Below, in pieces: positions 7,600 to 15,371 of a stretch of 48,029 bases of DNA. Position 1 is the stretch's first letter. Each line of letters starts with the position of its first letter. Where the stretch lies: contig NZ_PEBK01000007.1 of NCBI RefSeq assembly GCF_002802905.1, positions 1-48,029 of the forward strand, in the 5' to 3' direction. The position numbers and the translations under genes were made by a program. The notes below the pieces were generated by a model that worked only from the letters and a program-made list of their open reading frames with translations, had not been told where the DNA came from and searched no databases. Source of the stretch: Bifidobacterium simiarum. Its GTDB lineage: Bacteria > Actinomycetota > Actinomycetes > Actinomycetales > Bifidobacteriaceae.

Positions 7600-8673
7600 T
7601 TACGCCTTGTGCTCGGGATCGATCGTGGCCTCGATGGAGTGGGCGGTTTCCGGATCGGCGGTCGGCACGCTGACCTCCTGCACGCCGGAGATGTCGTCGA
7701 TGGCCTTCGGGCTCACGTCGGCGGGCGAGGCCGGCACGGTGTCGAGACGGGACTCCGCGGCCTCCACGTACTTGCGCGGCACCACGTAGACCGGTCCCAC
7801 CGAATGCTGCAGCAGGCCCTGGCTGGTGGAGCCGAGAATCAGACCGGTGAAGCCGCCGCGACCGCGGGAGCCGACGACGACCACGTCGTTGTTGTGGCTG
7901 GCCTCGGTCAGTGCGGTGACCGCGGAACCGGGCACCACCGACTTGGCGATCACCAGATCGGGGTAGCGCTCCTGGATCGGGGCGATACGCACGTCGAGAT
8001 CCTCCAGATACGATTCCATGATGCTGTTCGCCTCGGCGCCGCCGGAGCCGCCGGACGCGAACATGCCCATGCCGCCGAAGCTCGGCACGGCGGAGAGCAC
8101 CGTCAGTTGGGCTCCCCACTGGTGGGCGAAGTCGGCGGCGATGTCCAGCGCCTTGAGACCCCACTTCGATTCGTCGGAGCCGACGACCACGCGGGTGATG
8201 GTGTTGTTCAGGTGCATGAGGTTGCCGTCGTCGTCGGTGTACGGCACCACCACGATCGGGCAGTAGGCGTAGGCCGGCAGGCTGGAGCTGGTGGTGCCCA
8301 GCAGGCGTTCGGCGAGGCCGCCCTTGCCGCGGTTGCCGATGACGATCAGGTTGTAGTTGCGGGAAAGCTCAACGAATACGGAGCTCGGGTCGCCGGTGAC
8401 GATCAGCGTGGCGGCCTCCACGCCCTGCTCGTCGGCGATGGCCTTGGCCTTCGACAGGATCTCCTGCGCGTCGGTGTGCGCCACGTTGTCGTCCCCCATC
8501 GCCGTGTAGGTGGCGTCGAACGATACCGCGGCATAGCTGGGCAGTGAATATGCGCAAACGATCTGCAGAGTCAGACCGGCATGCTTGGCGTAGTTCGCCG
8601 CCCACCATGTGGCCTTGTAGCTGGCATCCGAACCGTCCACACCAACAAGAATGGCTTTTTCGTTGACAGTCAT
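7600..8673 (-). CDS. Universal stress protein with two tandem UspA domains
   Basis: The 357-residue product has two UspA domains, about residues 1-150 and 155-320. Each shows the ATP-binding signature: VGVDGS...GNRGKGGLAERLLGTTSS in the first and VVGSDES...GSRGRGGFTGLILGSTSQG in the second, typical of nucleotide-binding tandem actinobacterial Usps. A charged low-complexity tail of about 35 residues follows. Cytoplasmic stress/energy sensor role is known for the family only. GGGGAGG 5 nt before the ATG supports the start. Confidence 0.92.
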   Translation of the reverse strand: MTVNEKAILVGVDGSDASYKATWWAANYAKHAGLTLQIVCAYSLPSYAAVSFDATYTAMGDDNVAHTDAQEILSKAKAIADEQGVEAATLIVTGDPSSVFVELSRNYNLIVIGNRGKGGLAERLLGTTSSSLPAYAYCPIVVVPYTDDDGNLMHLNNTITRVVVGSDESKWGLKALDIAADFAHQWGAQLTVLSAVPSFGGMGMFASGGSGGAEANSIMESYLEDLDVRIAPIQERYPDLVIAKSVVPGSAVTALTEASHNNDVVVVGSRGRGGFTGLILGSTSQGLLQHSVGPVYVVPRKYVEAAESRLDTVPASPADVSPKAIDDISGVQEVSVPTADPETAHSIEATIDPEHKA

Positions 8674-8764
8674 GATGACCTCCCCTTGGAAAACCGTGAG
8701 CCCCGCGCCTATGCGTGGCTCTTACCTCCTAGGATAACGCCCGGAATCATGAAATGCACGTATG

Positions 8765-8796
8765 AAAACGCCCCAACCCGGTGTGGGGTTGGGGCG
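8765..8796 (-). terminator. Intrinsic terminator of the first NlpC/P60 gene
   Basis: CGCCCCAACCC and GGGTTGGGGCG form a perfect 11-bp stem with a 6-nt loop; on the minus strand it ends in TTTTC, 54 nt after the stop at 8850. Confidence 0.85.
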
Positions 8797-8849
8797 TGGA
8801 ACGCATGCGATCGGGCCCATGCAACGGGCCTGAGGACTGCCGAAACGGA

Positions 8850-9698
8850 CTAGTTCAGGGCGCCGCCGCCGATGAACGGCATGGTGCTCACGGCACGGAC
8901 GGCGACTCCGCTACCGGCGGAATCGACCATCAGACCGTTGCCGATGTAGATGCCGACGTGGCCGGGATGACGTCCGGCGTAGTCGAAGAACACCAGATCG
9001 CCGTAGGCGAGCGAACCGGTGCTGTGCTTCATGTTGCCGGCGCCGCTGACCTTGGCGTACAGACCTTCCGGCGTATTGGAGTTGGTCGGCAGGCCGAGTG
9101 CGTAGTCGACCAGACCGGAGCAGGTGAACGCGGAGCTGGAGGTGCTGCCGGTCCACACGTAGCCGCTGGCACGGTAGGCGGAGCCGATCACCGACATGGC
9201 GCGACCGACGAAGGTGTTGTCGGATTCGCTCACCTCGGCGGCGCCGGAGTCCGCAGTCGCGGCCGACTCATCGGACGTGGAGTCGGTGGACGAAGACGAG
9301 GACGCGGAGGAGGACGTCGTGGATGCGCCGGTGGAGCCGGAAGCGCTCGACGTAGTGCTCTGCGCACTGCGCTCGGAGGATCGGCTGGCGGCTTCGATGT
9401 TCTGCTGGGCCTGTTCCTGAGCCTTCTTCTTGGCTTCGGCAGCGTCGCGCTCGGCCTTCGACTGGGTCTTGGGAACGTTGAGCGTCTCGATGCCGCCGTA
9501 GCTGTCATCGGTCTTCACGGAGGTGGACGTCGACTCCTTGAGCAGCGAGTCGTCACGGGTCTTCTGAGGGGTGAAGGAACGGGAGGAGGTCACCGCACCA
9601 TCCTCCGCGGCGGAGGCGGTGGCCCCCGTAAACGAGATCAGCGTGCCGCTCATGGCAACCGCGGCCGCAATGGAAACAATCCTACGCATATATGTCAT
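8850..9698 (-). CDS. Secreted NlpC/P60 peptidoglycan endopeptidase (paralogue 1)
   Basis: The 282-residue product has a Sec signal peptide (about 1-31), a conserved pro-region (SSRSF, LLKESTSTSVK, YGGIETLNVPKT), a coiled Ala/Glu/Lys segment, a Ser/Thr-rich linker (about 103-158), and a C-terminal NlpC/P60 domain. Cys193 in FTCSGLVDYA and His247 in HPGHVGIYIG are the catalytic dyad. The family cleaves D-Glu-diaminoacyl bonds in wall peptides during separation and turnover. It is a paralogue of the next gene, sharing pro-region and plan. GTGGGG sits before ATG 9698. Confidence 0.93.
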   Translation of the reverse strand: MTYMRRIVSIAAAVAMSGTLISFTGATASAAEDGAVTSSRSFTPQKTRDDSLLKESTSTSVKTDDSYGGIETLNVPKTQSKAERDAAEAKKKAQEQAQQNIEAASRSSERSAQSTTSSASGSTGASTTSSSASSSSSTDSTSDESAATADSGAAEVSESDNTFVGRAMSVIGSAYRASGYVWTGSTSSSAFTCSGLVDYALGLPTNSNTPEGLYAKVSGAGNMKHSTGSLAYGDLVFFDYAGRHPGHVGIYIGNGLMVDSAGSGVAVRAVSTMPFIGGGALN

Positions 9699-9900
9699 CG
9701 TTTCCCCACCCTACCGCACCGGAGGCGACAGGATCCGTCCGGACCGCGGATTTTTAGGGAATTTTAAGGTAAGCACGGCCATTCTGTAAGCCAGATCACA
9801 TATTGCCGTCAGCAGTATGAGCCATGCGGACCGGACCGACAGGCATGGCCATGCACGGCAATGCGCAACCGCTTGCCCAGATCAGGGACCGCCACCGACG

Positions 9901-9927
9901 AAAAAAAGCGCCTCCGAAGAGGCGCTT
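9901..9927 (-). terminator. Intrinsic terminator of the second NlpC/P60 gene
   Basis: AAGCGCCTC-CGAA-GAGGCGCTT is a perfect 9-bp stem-tetraloop; on the minus strand it is followed by a T-tract, about 45 nt after the stop at 9973. Confidence 0.9.
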
Positions 9928-9972
9928 GTAGACTATCGCTGTTATGGCAGCCGAAGAATCACGGCTCGAGGA

Positions 9973-10806
9973 TCACAGCACGCGGCGGATGGCGTAGTTG
10001 CCACCGGGGAAGCCCCAGCTCACCGGGGTGAGCTGCGTGCCACGGCTCGGGTTCAGGGCGTTCATGATCATGCCGTCACCCACGTAGATGGCGGAGTGGG
10101 TGCTGTTGGCGAGGATGTCGCCGGGCTTGGCGTCGGCGAGGCTGGCGACCGGGGTGCCCACGGCGGCCTGTGCGCCGGAGCTGTGGGGCAGGCTGACGCC
10201 GAACTTGGCGAACACGTACATGAGGAAGCCGGAGCAATCCCAGCCGGACGGCGTGGATCCGCCGTACACGTAGGGAGCGCCCTGATACTGCAGTGCGGTC
10301 TCCACGACGGCCGTGGCGGTGCCGCTGGCGGGCGTGGTGGATGCGGCGGTATCGGTGACCGCGGCGGCGGACGACGAGGAAGCGGCCGCAGAGTTGGAAG
10401 ACGAGGTCGTACCGGTGCCGGTACCGGTGGCGGCGCTACGAGACTGGGAGCGGCTGGCGTACGAGGACGTGGCCTGCTGCTGGGCCGCCTGCTGGGCGGC
10501 TTCCTGCGCGGCCTGCTGAGCCGCCTCGGCGGCGGCCTTGGCAGCGGCTTCGGCATCCTTCTCGGCCTTGGACTTGGTCTTCGGCACGTTCAGGCTTTCG
10601 ATGCCGCCGTACTTGGTGGTGTCCTTCACGGAAGTCGAGGTCGACTCCTTGAGCAGCGCCGTGGTGCGCGACTCCTGTCCTTTGAAGGAACGCGAGGAGG
10701 TCACGACGGCAGCATCGTCCGCCATCGCGGCGGGAGCCACGAATGCGGAAAGAGAAACAACGGCGGCCGCGGCCGCGATAATCGAAACAGGCTTTGTCAG
10801 TGTCAT
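9973..10806 (-). CDS. Secreted NlpC/P60 peptidoglycan endopeptidase (paralogue 2)
   Basis: The 277-residue product repeats the architecture of its neighbour: signal peptide to about residue 29 (APAAMAD), pro-region (SSRSF, LLKESTSTSVK, YGGIESLNVPKT), an Ala/Gln-rich probable coiled coil (about 82-112), Ser/Thr linker, and NlpC/P60 domain with Cys191 in WDCSGF and His237 in THSAIYVG. The catalytic domains differ much more than the pro-regions. The SD is weak (GGTGGTG), and TATGGT lies 9 nt before the ATG, so the leader may be very short. Separate terminators suggest separate transcription from paralogue 1. Confidence 0.93.
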   Translation of the reverse strand: MTLTKPVSIIAAAAAVVSLSAFVAPAAMADDAAVVTSSRSFKGQESRTTALLKESTSTSVKDTTKYGGIESLNVPKTKSKAEKDAEAAAKAAAEAAQQAAQEAAQQAAQQQATSSYASRSQSRSAATGTGTGTTSSSNSAAASSSSAAAVTDTAASTTPASGTATAVVETALQYQGAPYVYGGSTPSGWDCSGFLMYVFAKFGVSLPHSSGAQAAVGTPVASLADAKPGDILANSTHSAIYVGDGMIMNALNPSRGTQLTPVSWGFPGGNYAIRRVL

Positions 10807-10888
10807 TGGTTCACCACCATACCATCCGAACGGTAAATCGTTCGCTCACCGTCCGAAACAATCGGAATCGTCATCGGGAATTGCTACG

Positions 10889-10911
10889 AAAAAGCGGTTC
10901 CGAGGAACCGC
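10889..10911 (-). terminator. Intrinsic terminator of the CHAP gene
   Basis: GCGGTTCC-GA-GGAACCGC, 8-bp perfect stem, followed on the minus strand by TTTTTCG, 12 nt after the stop at 10924. Confidence 0.85.
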
Positions 10912-10923
10912 CGAAAAGAACTG

Positions 10924-11877
10924 TCAGTAATGGATGTACTGGAAGTCGCTCACATTGGAGAACGTGCGCGAGAAGGACTTGCCGTTGTAGGTGGCACCGC
11001 ATTCCGAAGTGATCACCTTGCCGTCCTTGATGGCCTCCACGATGGCCACATGGCCGTATGCGGAGCTGGCGCCTTCCTGACCGCGCTGGAAGACCATGAT
11101 GTCGCCGACGCGCGGCGTGTTGTCCACCCAGTAGCCGAGCTCCTTGGCGGAGTTGGCCCAGTCCGCGCCGTTGCCGAAGTAGGAACCGACCGGCAGACCC
11201 AGCTGCTGACGGCGGGTGTAGGCCCACCAGGTGCACTGGGAGAACGCGTAGGCGTTGCCGGTGTCGCCCGAGGCATGATTCGGGTTGAATCCCTCGGGAA
11301 TGCTGCCGGCGTCGCGATCCATCAGCTTGGCGACGTGGGGGTTGGCGGCCAGCGACTTCGACATCTGCGAGGTGTCGATCGTGTCGGCGGCCGAAGAGAT
11401 GCTCCAATCGGCCGAGGTGTCGGCCACGGTGGTTTCGGCGGGGACGCCACGTTCCTCGGAACGGGAGACCATCACGCCGTCGCCGTTCTCCTGCGTGGAG
11501 ACGTCGGATGCCGCCACGGCGTCGGCCTTGGCGATCACCGAGGTCTCGGCCTTGTCGGCCAGCGGCGTGACCTCACGGGAAACGTTGTTCGAAGCGTAGA
11601 CGAAGCTCGACGCCGTGGCCGCGAGCAGGGCCAGCGAGCCGGCGGTCACGAACTGCTTCTTGTGGGCCCGCTGACGGGCGGCCTGACGGATGGCGCGACG
11701 CGTGTTCGGCGCCGCCTCGTTGAGCATCCGGGCCACTTCGGGCACCAGGGCAGCCATAGGAGCGTTGGCCTCCACCGCTGCCGCCGTGTGGGCGTCGCGC
11801 ATTGCGCGGGTATGCCCCATCCTCACCACAACGGCGTTGCGCTGGGCATTGCGTGCCTTATGAGCCGCATGTCTCAT
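10924..11877 (-). CDS. Membrane-anchored CHAP-domain amidase/endopeptidase
   Basis: The 317-residue product has a long basic Ala/Arg-rich cytoplasmic N-terminus (about 1-74), one membrane helix (about 76-96), an acidic spacer, and a C-terminal CHAP domain with Cys215 in AYAFSQCTWWAY and His276 in YGHVAIVE. CHAP enzymes hydrolyse peptidoglycan stem or cross-bridge peptides outside the membrane. The uncleaved-looking anchor and about 75-residue cytoplasmic tail could permit regulation from inside; that is inference. AAGGAG lies about 10 nt before the ATG. Third consecutive wall hydrolase on this strand. Confidence 0.9.
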   Translation of the reverse strand: MRHAAHKARNAQRNAVVVRMGHTRAMRDAHTAAAVEANAPMAALVPEVARMLNEAAPNTRRAIRQAARQRAHKKQFVTAGSLALLAATASSFVYASNNVSREVTPLADKAETSVIAKADAVAASDVSTQENGDGVMVSRSEERGVPAETTVADTSADWSISSAADTIDTSQMSKSLAANPHVAKLMDRDAGSIPEGFNPNHASGDTGNAYAFSQCTWWAYTRRQQLGLPVGSYFGNGADWANSAKELGYWVDNTPRVGDIMVFQRGQEGASSAYGHVAIVEAIKDGKVITSECGATYNGKSFSRTFSNVSDFQYIHY

Positions 11878-12210
11878 TGCGAATCACTCCTTGGATATTT
11901 TTACCAAGTCGTCATCATAACCGTCTCATATTGCGACGGCAACTTGATGTAACCGATCGGAAGGTACTACCGTGTAGAGTTCGATCATCAAGCATCAAGC
12001 AGGCTTTCAGCTTTCCTCCAGATTCCCCGACGTCGTCCCCACTGGCCAAATCCGGACGAAATACAGTATTTACCAAGGAAAACTCCATCGCTCCGTCACA
12101 TTTGCGCACAACATCGATCATCCGGCGCGATCGGATTTTCCCCCGGATCCCCAAAATGGAGAAGATCTCATTATTCGAGAAGATACACTGGTCTGACTAC
12201 GCTCGACACC
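11878..12210. promoter_or_regulatory. 333-bp divergent promoter region between the CHAP gene and serC
   Basis: No gene is visible. For the CHAP gene, minus-strand TTGCCG (11937-11942) and TATGAT (11914-11919) are 17 bp apart, a good promoter. For serC, TACGCT at 12198-12203 lies exactly 7 nt before the ATG; an alternative TACACT is at 12184-12189. The middle is A+T-richer than its surroundings and has no repeat I recognise. Confidence 0.6.
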
Positions 12211-13356
12211 ATGATCGAATCCGTGAAAATTCCCGCTTCCCTACTGCCCGAAGACGGCCGATTCGGCTGCGGTCCGAGCAAGATCCGCCCCAAGCAGGTC
12301 AAGGCCCTCGCGCAGGCCGGCACCACGCTGCTGGGCACCTCGCACCGTCAGTCGCCGGTCAAGCACGTCGTCGCCTCCATCCGCGAGGGACTGGCCGACT
12401 ACTTCTCCATCCCCGACGGATGGCAGGTGGCGCTCGGCAACGGCGGCGCCAGCGCCTTCTGGGAGATGGCCTGTGCCTCGCTGATCGCCCGCAGGGGGGC
12501 CTTCGGCTCGTACGGCTCGTTCAGCGGCAAGTTCGCCGCCAGCGCGGCCAAGGCACCGTTCCTCGAAGAACCCGTTATATATAAAGGTGAATACGGCACC
12601 TGCGCGCTGCCCGAATACACCGAGGACGTCGACGTCTACGCATGGGCGCACAACGAGACATCCACCGGCGTGATGGCGCCCATCCGCCGCGTGCGCGGCA
12701 GCGTGGAGCAGGGTGCGCTCACGCTGATCGACGCGACCAGCGGCGCCGGCGGCCTTCCCGTCGACATCGCGCAGACCGACGCCTATTACTTCTCCCCGCA
12801 GAAGGTGTTCGGCTCCGACGGCGGCCTGTGGATCGCCATCCTCTCCCCCGATGCCATCGAGCGCGCCGCCACCGTGGAGCAGAGCGCCGAACTGGAGGGC
12901 GCGCGCCGCTGGGTGCCGCCGTTCCTGTCGCTCACCAAGGCACTGGAGAACTCCCGCAAGGATCAGACGCTGAACACCCCGGCCATCGGCACGCTGGTCC
13001 TGCTCGATGAGCAGGTGAAATGGCTCAACGAGCACGGCGGCCTCGACTGGGCCACGAAGCGCTGCGCCAAGTCGGCGGGCATCCTGTACTCCTGGGCCGA
13101 ACAGTCCGATTACGCCACGCCGTTCGTCAAGGACACCGCGATCCGCTCGAACGTGGTCGTCACGATCGACCTCGACGAGTCGGTCAGCGCATCCGCCGTG
13201 GTGTCGGCCCTGCGCGACAACGGCATCGTGGACACCTCGGGATACCGCAAGCTGGGCCGCAACCAGCTGCGCATCGGCGTATTCCCCTCGGTCAAGCCCG
13301 ACGACGTGGAGGCGCTCACCCACTGCGTGGACTACGTGGTGGAGCATCTGCACTGA
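12211..13356 (+). CDS. serC: Phosphoserine aminotransferase
   Basis: The 381-residue product has the actinobacterial SerC pattern: GCGPSKIRPKQ near the N-terminus, LLGTSHRQSPVK, GNGGASAFWE, HNETSTGV and the PLP lysine in YYFSPQKVFG. It transaminates 3-phosphohydroxypyruvate with glutamate to phosphoserine in serine synthesis, and can serve the pyridoxine branch. It has no Shine-Dalgarno; the -10-like TACGCT 7 nt upstream suggests a leaderless transcript. A hairpin overlaps its stop codon. Neighbouring genes are not serine-pathway genes. Confidence 0.95.
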   Translation: MIESVKIPASLLPEDGRFGCGPSKIRPKQVKALAQAGTTLLGTSHRQSPVKHVVASIREGLADYFSIPDGWQVALGNGGASAFWEMACASLIARRGAFGSYGSFSGKFAASAAKAPFLEEPVIYKGEYGTCALPEYTEDVDVYAWAHNETSTGVMAPIRRVRGSVEQGALTLIDATSGAGGLPVDIAQTDAYYFSPQKVFGSDGGLWIAILSPDAIERAATVEQSAELEGARRWVPPFLSLTKALENSRKDQTLNTPAIGTLVLLDEQVKWLNEHGGLDWATKRCAKSAGILYSWAEQSDYATPFVKDTAIRSNVVVTIDLDESVSASAVVSALRDNGIVDTSGYRKLGRNQLRIGVFPSVKPDDVEALTHCVDYVVEHLH

Positions 13357-13391
13357 ACACCCAGCGATAAGCACTCAATCGCTGAGTGTTC
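13355..13391. terminator. Hairpin at the serC stop codon
   Basis: GAACACcCAGCGAT and ATCGCTGaGTGTTC form a 14-bp stem with one mismatch around a 9-nt loop. There is no T-tract, so intrinsic termination is uncertain; it may instead protect the mRNA end. Confidence 0.45.
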
Positions 13392-13446
13392 GGTACCACT
13401 GAGCACTCAGCCCTAAGGCACCGGATTCCGATTCCGGACCGAGGAC

Positions 13447-15018
13447 CTATATGCCGGTGGAGGCCATCAGCAGGTTTCCACCGGTTTTTTGATGCCCGAT
13501 CGACTCCGACCCGCCCCCAACGCCGGTCGAATTTCCCGCGCCGGTCATATTCCCCGCGCCGGTCACGCGCAACAGACCGTCGTCGGCAGGTACGAACACG
13601 CCCTCGCCGCGACGAAGCGTCATCCGACGGACGTCGTCGGAGCGTTCCGTCTCGCAGCACAGGGAGCCGTCCACGCACACCACGATCCGCGGCCGATCCT
13701 GCGCCAGCACCGGCAGCGGCCAGTCGGCCACCCGACCGGCCTCCACATGCCCGTAGGTCAGGCTGAACTCGTCGATGCACGGATGGTACAGCGTCAGCCC
13801 CCGATGCGGGTCACACCGCGCGGGCCTCCGCGCGCCGCCTCCCCGCCGTTCACCGTCCCGGACGGTATACGGCACGACGGGAGGGACCGGCGCCGTATTC
13901 AGCGACCGGAGCAGATTGGGGACGTCACGGTGCTTGACCGTCAGCCCGGCACGCAGCACGTTGTCGGAATTCGTCATGATCTCGGCGGCCAGCCCATGGA
14001 TATAGACGTGCGGCGTGCCGGGGGGAATGGACACCGACTCCCCCTCGCGCAGACGCACCGGATTCATCATCAGCAGACACAGGGCGCTGGCGTCGCCGGG
14101 AAACGCCTCCGCGGCCCGCAGCGCATTGGCCAGCATCCGCGACGTCTCCGACGCAGCCGATGCCCCGGAACGCGATCCGGAAGACGACCCAGTCGGCAGT
14201 CCGGTCCCGCCCCCGGCGACCTGCCCGGCATGGTCCCCCAACCGGGACACCGCCTCGCGCAGCACCGTCACCGTATCGACGTCGCGCCCGTACATGACCG
14301 CGAGCGCAAAGGCCCGGAACACCCGTCTCGACGTCTCCGACCATACACGGGCCGATTCGGGCATCATCCGGTCGATCACCGCCATCGTCGGCTCCGCCGT
14401 CCCGACCGCCGAACGATCGGCGGGACCGGTCATCGATCCCGACTGCAGGATGTCGGCCATCGCCCGGGCCAGCGGATGCCGTACCGATCGCAGGGCCCGG
14501 ATCTGCCGGCTCACCGGCGCGAACCCTACGGAGGCGTCGAACGGTTCCAGGGCGACCACCATCTCATGCTTGCCCTGCATGTCCCTGAACGACCGGGCCG
14601 GATCGTCCTGCGGGATGCCCGCCGACTGTTCCCGGTGGAATCCACGGCGGGCTTCGAAGTCAAGGGGATGCACCTGCAGCGACAGCGGCATGCGCACCGC
14701 GATCACCTTGAGCAGGTACGGCAGGGTCGGCCCCCAGTGGCGCGAGGCGGTCTCGCCGAGCATCGGACCGGGGTCGCCACGCAGCAGATCGGCCAGCGGC
14801 ATCCGCCTTGTTCCCCGCCGGGCGCTACCGACGAGGACGTCCGAGGTCATCGATCGCTGCCCGTGCGCGCTAAACCACATTTCGGCCAGCGGCTCCCCCG
14901 TCATCGCACCGACATCGATCGGGCCGTCACCTGCCGTCCCGGCCGCGCCGAACATCGTCTGCAGACGGTCATACGATCCCCATGCGTACCACTTCGGCAC
15001 CGGTAGTATCGGGACCAT
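13447..15018 (-). CDS. manA: Mannose-6-phosphate isomerase, class I, enlarged
   Basis: The 523-residue product interconverts mannose-6-phosphate and fructose-6-phosphate. The zinc-site motif SLQVHPLDFEAR, GKHEMVVAL with the metal Glu, and GTPHVYIHGLAAEIMTNSDNV with TVKH are clear. It is roughly 100 residues longer than usual; extra material includes a Gly/Ser-rich insertion near residues 275-300 and a Gly/Asn-rich C-terminal tail. The family DxNHKPEM motif reads DMQGKHEM. GGGGGAG 3-4 nt before ATG 15018 fixes the start over an upstream codon at 15069. It may supply mannose/GDP-mannose precursors for the surface polysaccharide locus. Confidence 0.9.
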   Translation of the reverse strand: MVPILPVPKWYAWGSYDRLQTMFGAAGTAGDGPIDVGAMTGEPLAEMWFSAHGQRSMTSDVLVGSARRGTRRMPLADLLRGDPGPMLGETASRHWGPTLPYLLKVIAVRMPLSLQVHPLDFEARRGFHREQSAGIPQDDPARSFRDMQGKHEMVVALEPFDASVGFAPVSRQIRALRSVRHPLARAMADILQSGSMTGPADRSAVGTAEPTMAVIDRMMPESARVWSETSRRVFRAFALAVMYGRDVDTVTVLREAVSRLGDHAGQVAGGGTGLPTGSSSGSRSGASAASETSRMLANALRAAEAFPGDASALCLLMMNPVRLREGESVSIPPGTPHVYIHGLAAEIMTNSDNVLRAGLTVKHRDVPNLLRSLNTAPVPPVVPYTVRDGERRGGGARRPARCDPHRGLTLYHPCIDEFSLTYGHVEAGRVADWPLPVLAQDRPRIVVCVDGSLCCETERSDDVRRMTLRRGEGVFVPADDGLLRVTGAGNMTGAGNSTGVGGGSESIGHQKTGGNLLMASTGI

Positions 15019-15089
15019 GACTCCCCCTTGCACCTCGCCGAATCGACTGACGGACCTGACGGACCCCACACAAGGTTACCCTGAGTTGT

Positions 15090-15365
15090 ATGGTATTGCC
15101 TATGAAATTGGCACCTATTCTCGACCCAAACGCGCGCAAGCCGGGTCCCAAGCCCGCGCAGGTCGACCTTCACAAGGTGTTCTTCATCGGCACGGCGATC
15201 TGGCTGCTGCTGGGCATCATCTGCCTGGCGCTGGTAATCGCCGGCCGTCATATGGTCAGTGCGCTGGTGGTGTGCATCGCCGGCATGATCATCGGCATCC
15301 TGCTGCTCGTCTGGGAGCATTTCAACCGCTGGAACTACCGGCGTCTGGCCAATCAGAAGCAGTGA
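15090..15365 (+). CDS. Small two-helix membrane protein (DUF2530-like)
   Basis: A 91-residue protein with a basic Pro-rich N-terminus (DPNARKPGPKPAQVDLHK), two hydrophobic helices (about 30-50 and 56-76) and a basic C-terminus (WNYRRLANQKQ). This matches my recollection of the actinobacterial DUF2530 family; function unknown. No Shine-Dalgarno is present. TACCCT lies 7 nt before ATG 15090, and TATGGT lies 7 nt before an in-frame ATG at 15102, so either could be a leaderless start. It is divergent from manA and ends 6 bp from the convergent kinase gene. Confidence 0.7.
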   Translation: MVLPMKLAPILDPNARKPGPKPAQVDLHKVFFIGTAIWLLLGIICLALVIAGRHMVSALVVCIAGMIIGILLLVWEHFNRWNYRRLANQKQ

Positions 15366-15371
15366 CCCCGC

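Noticed and set aside
7429-8547. 372-residue plus-strand frame
   Set aside because: It runs through the family A repeats and antisense to the well-supported universal stress gene.
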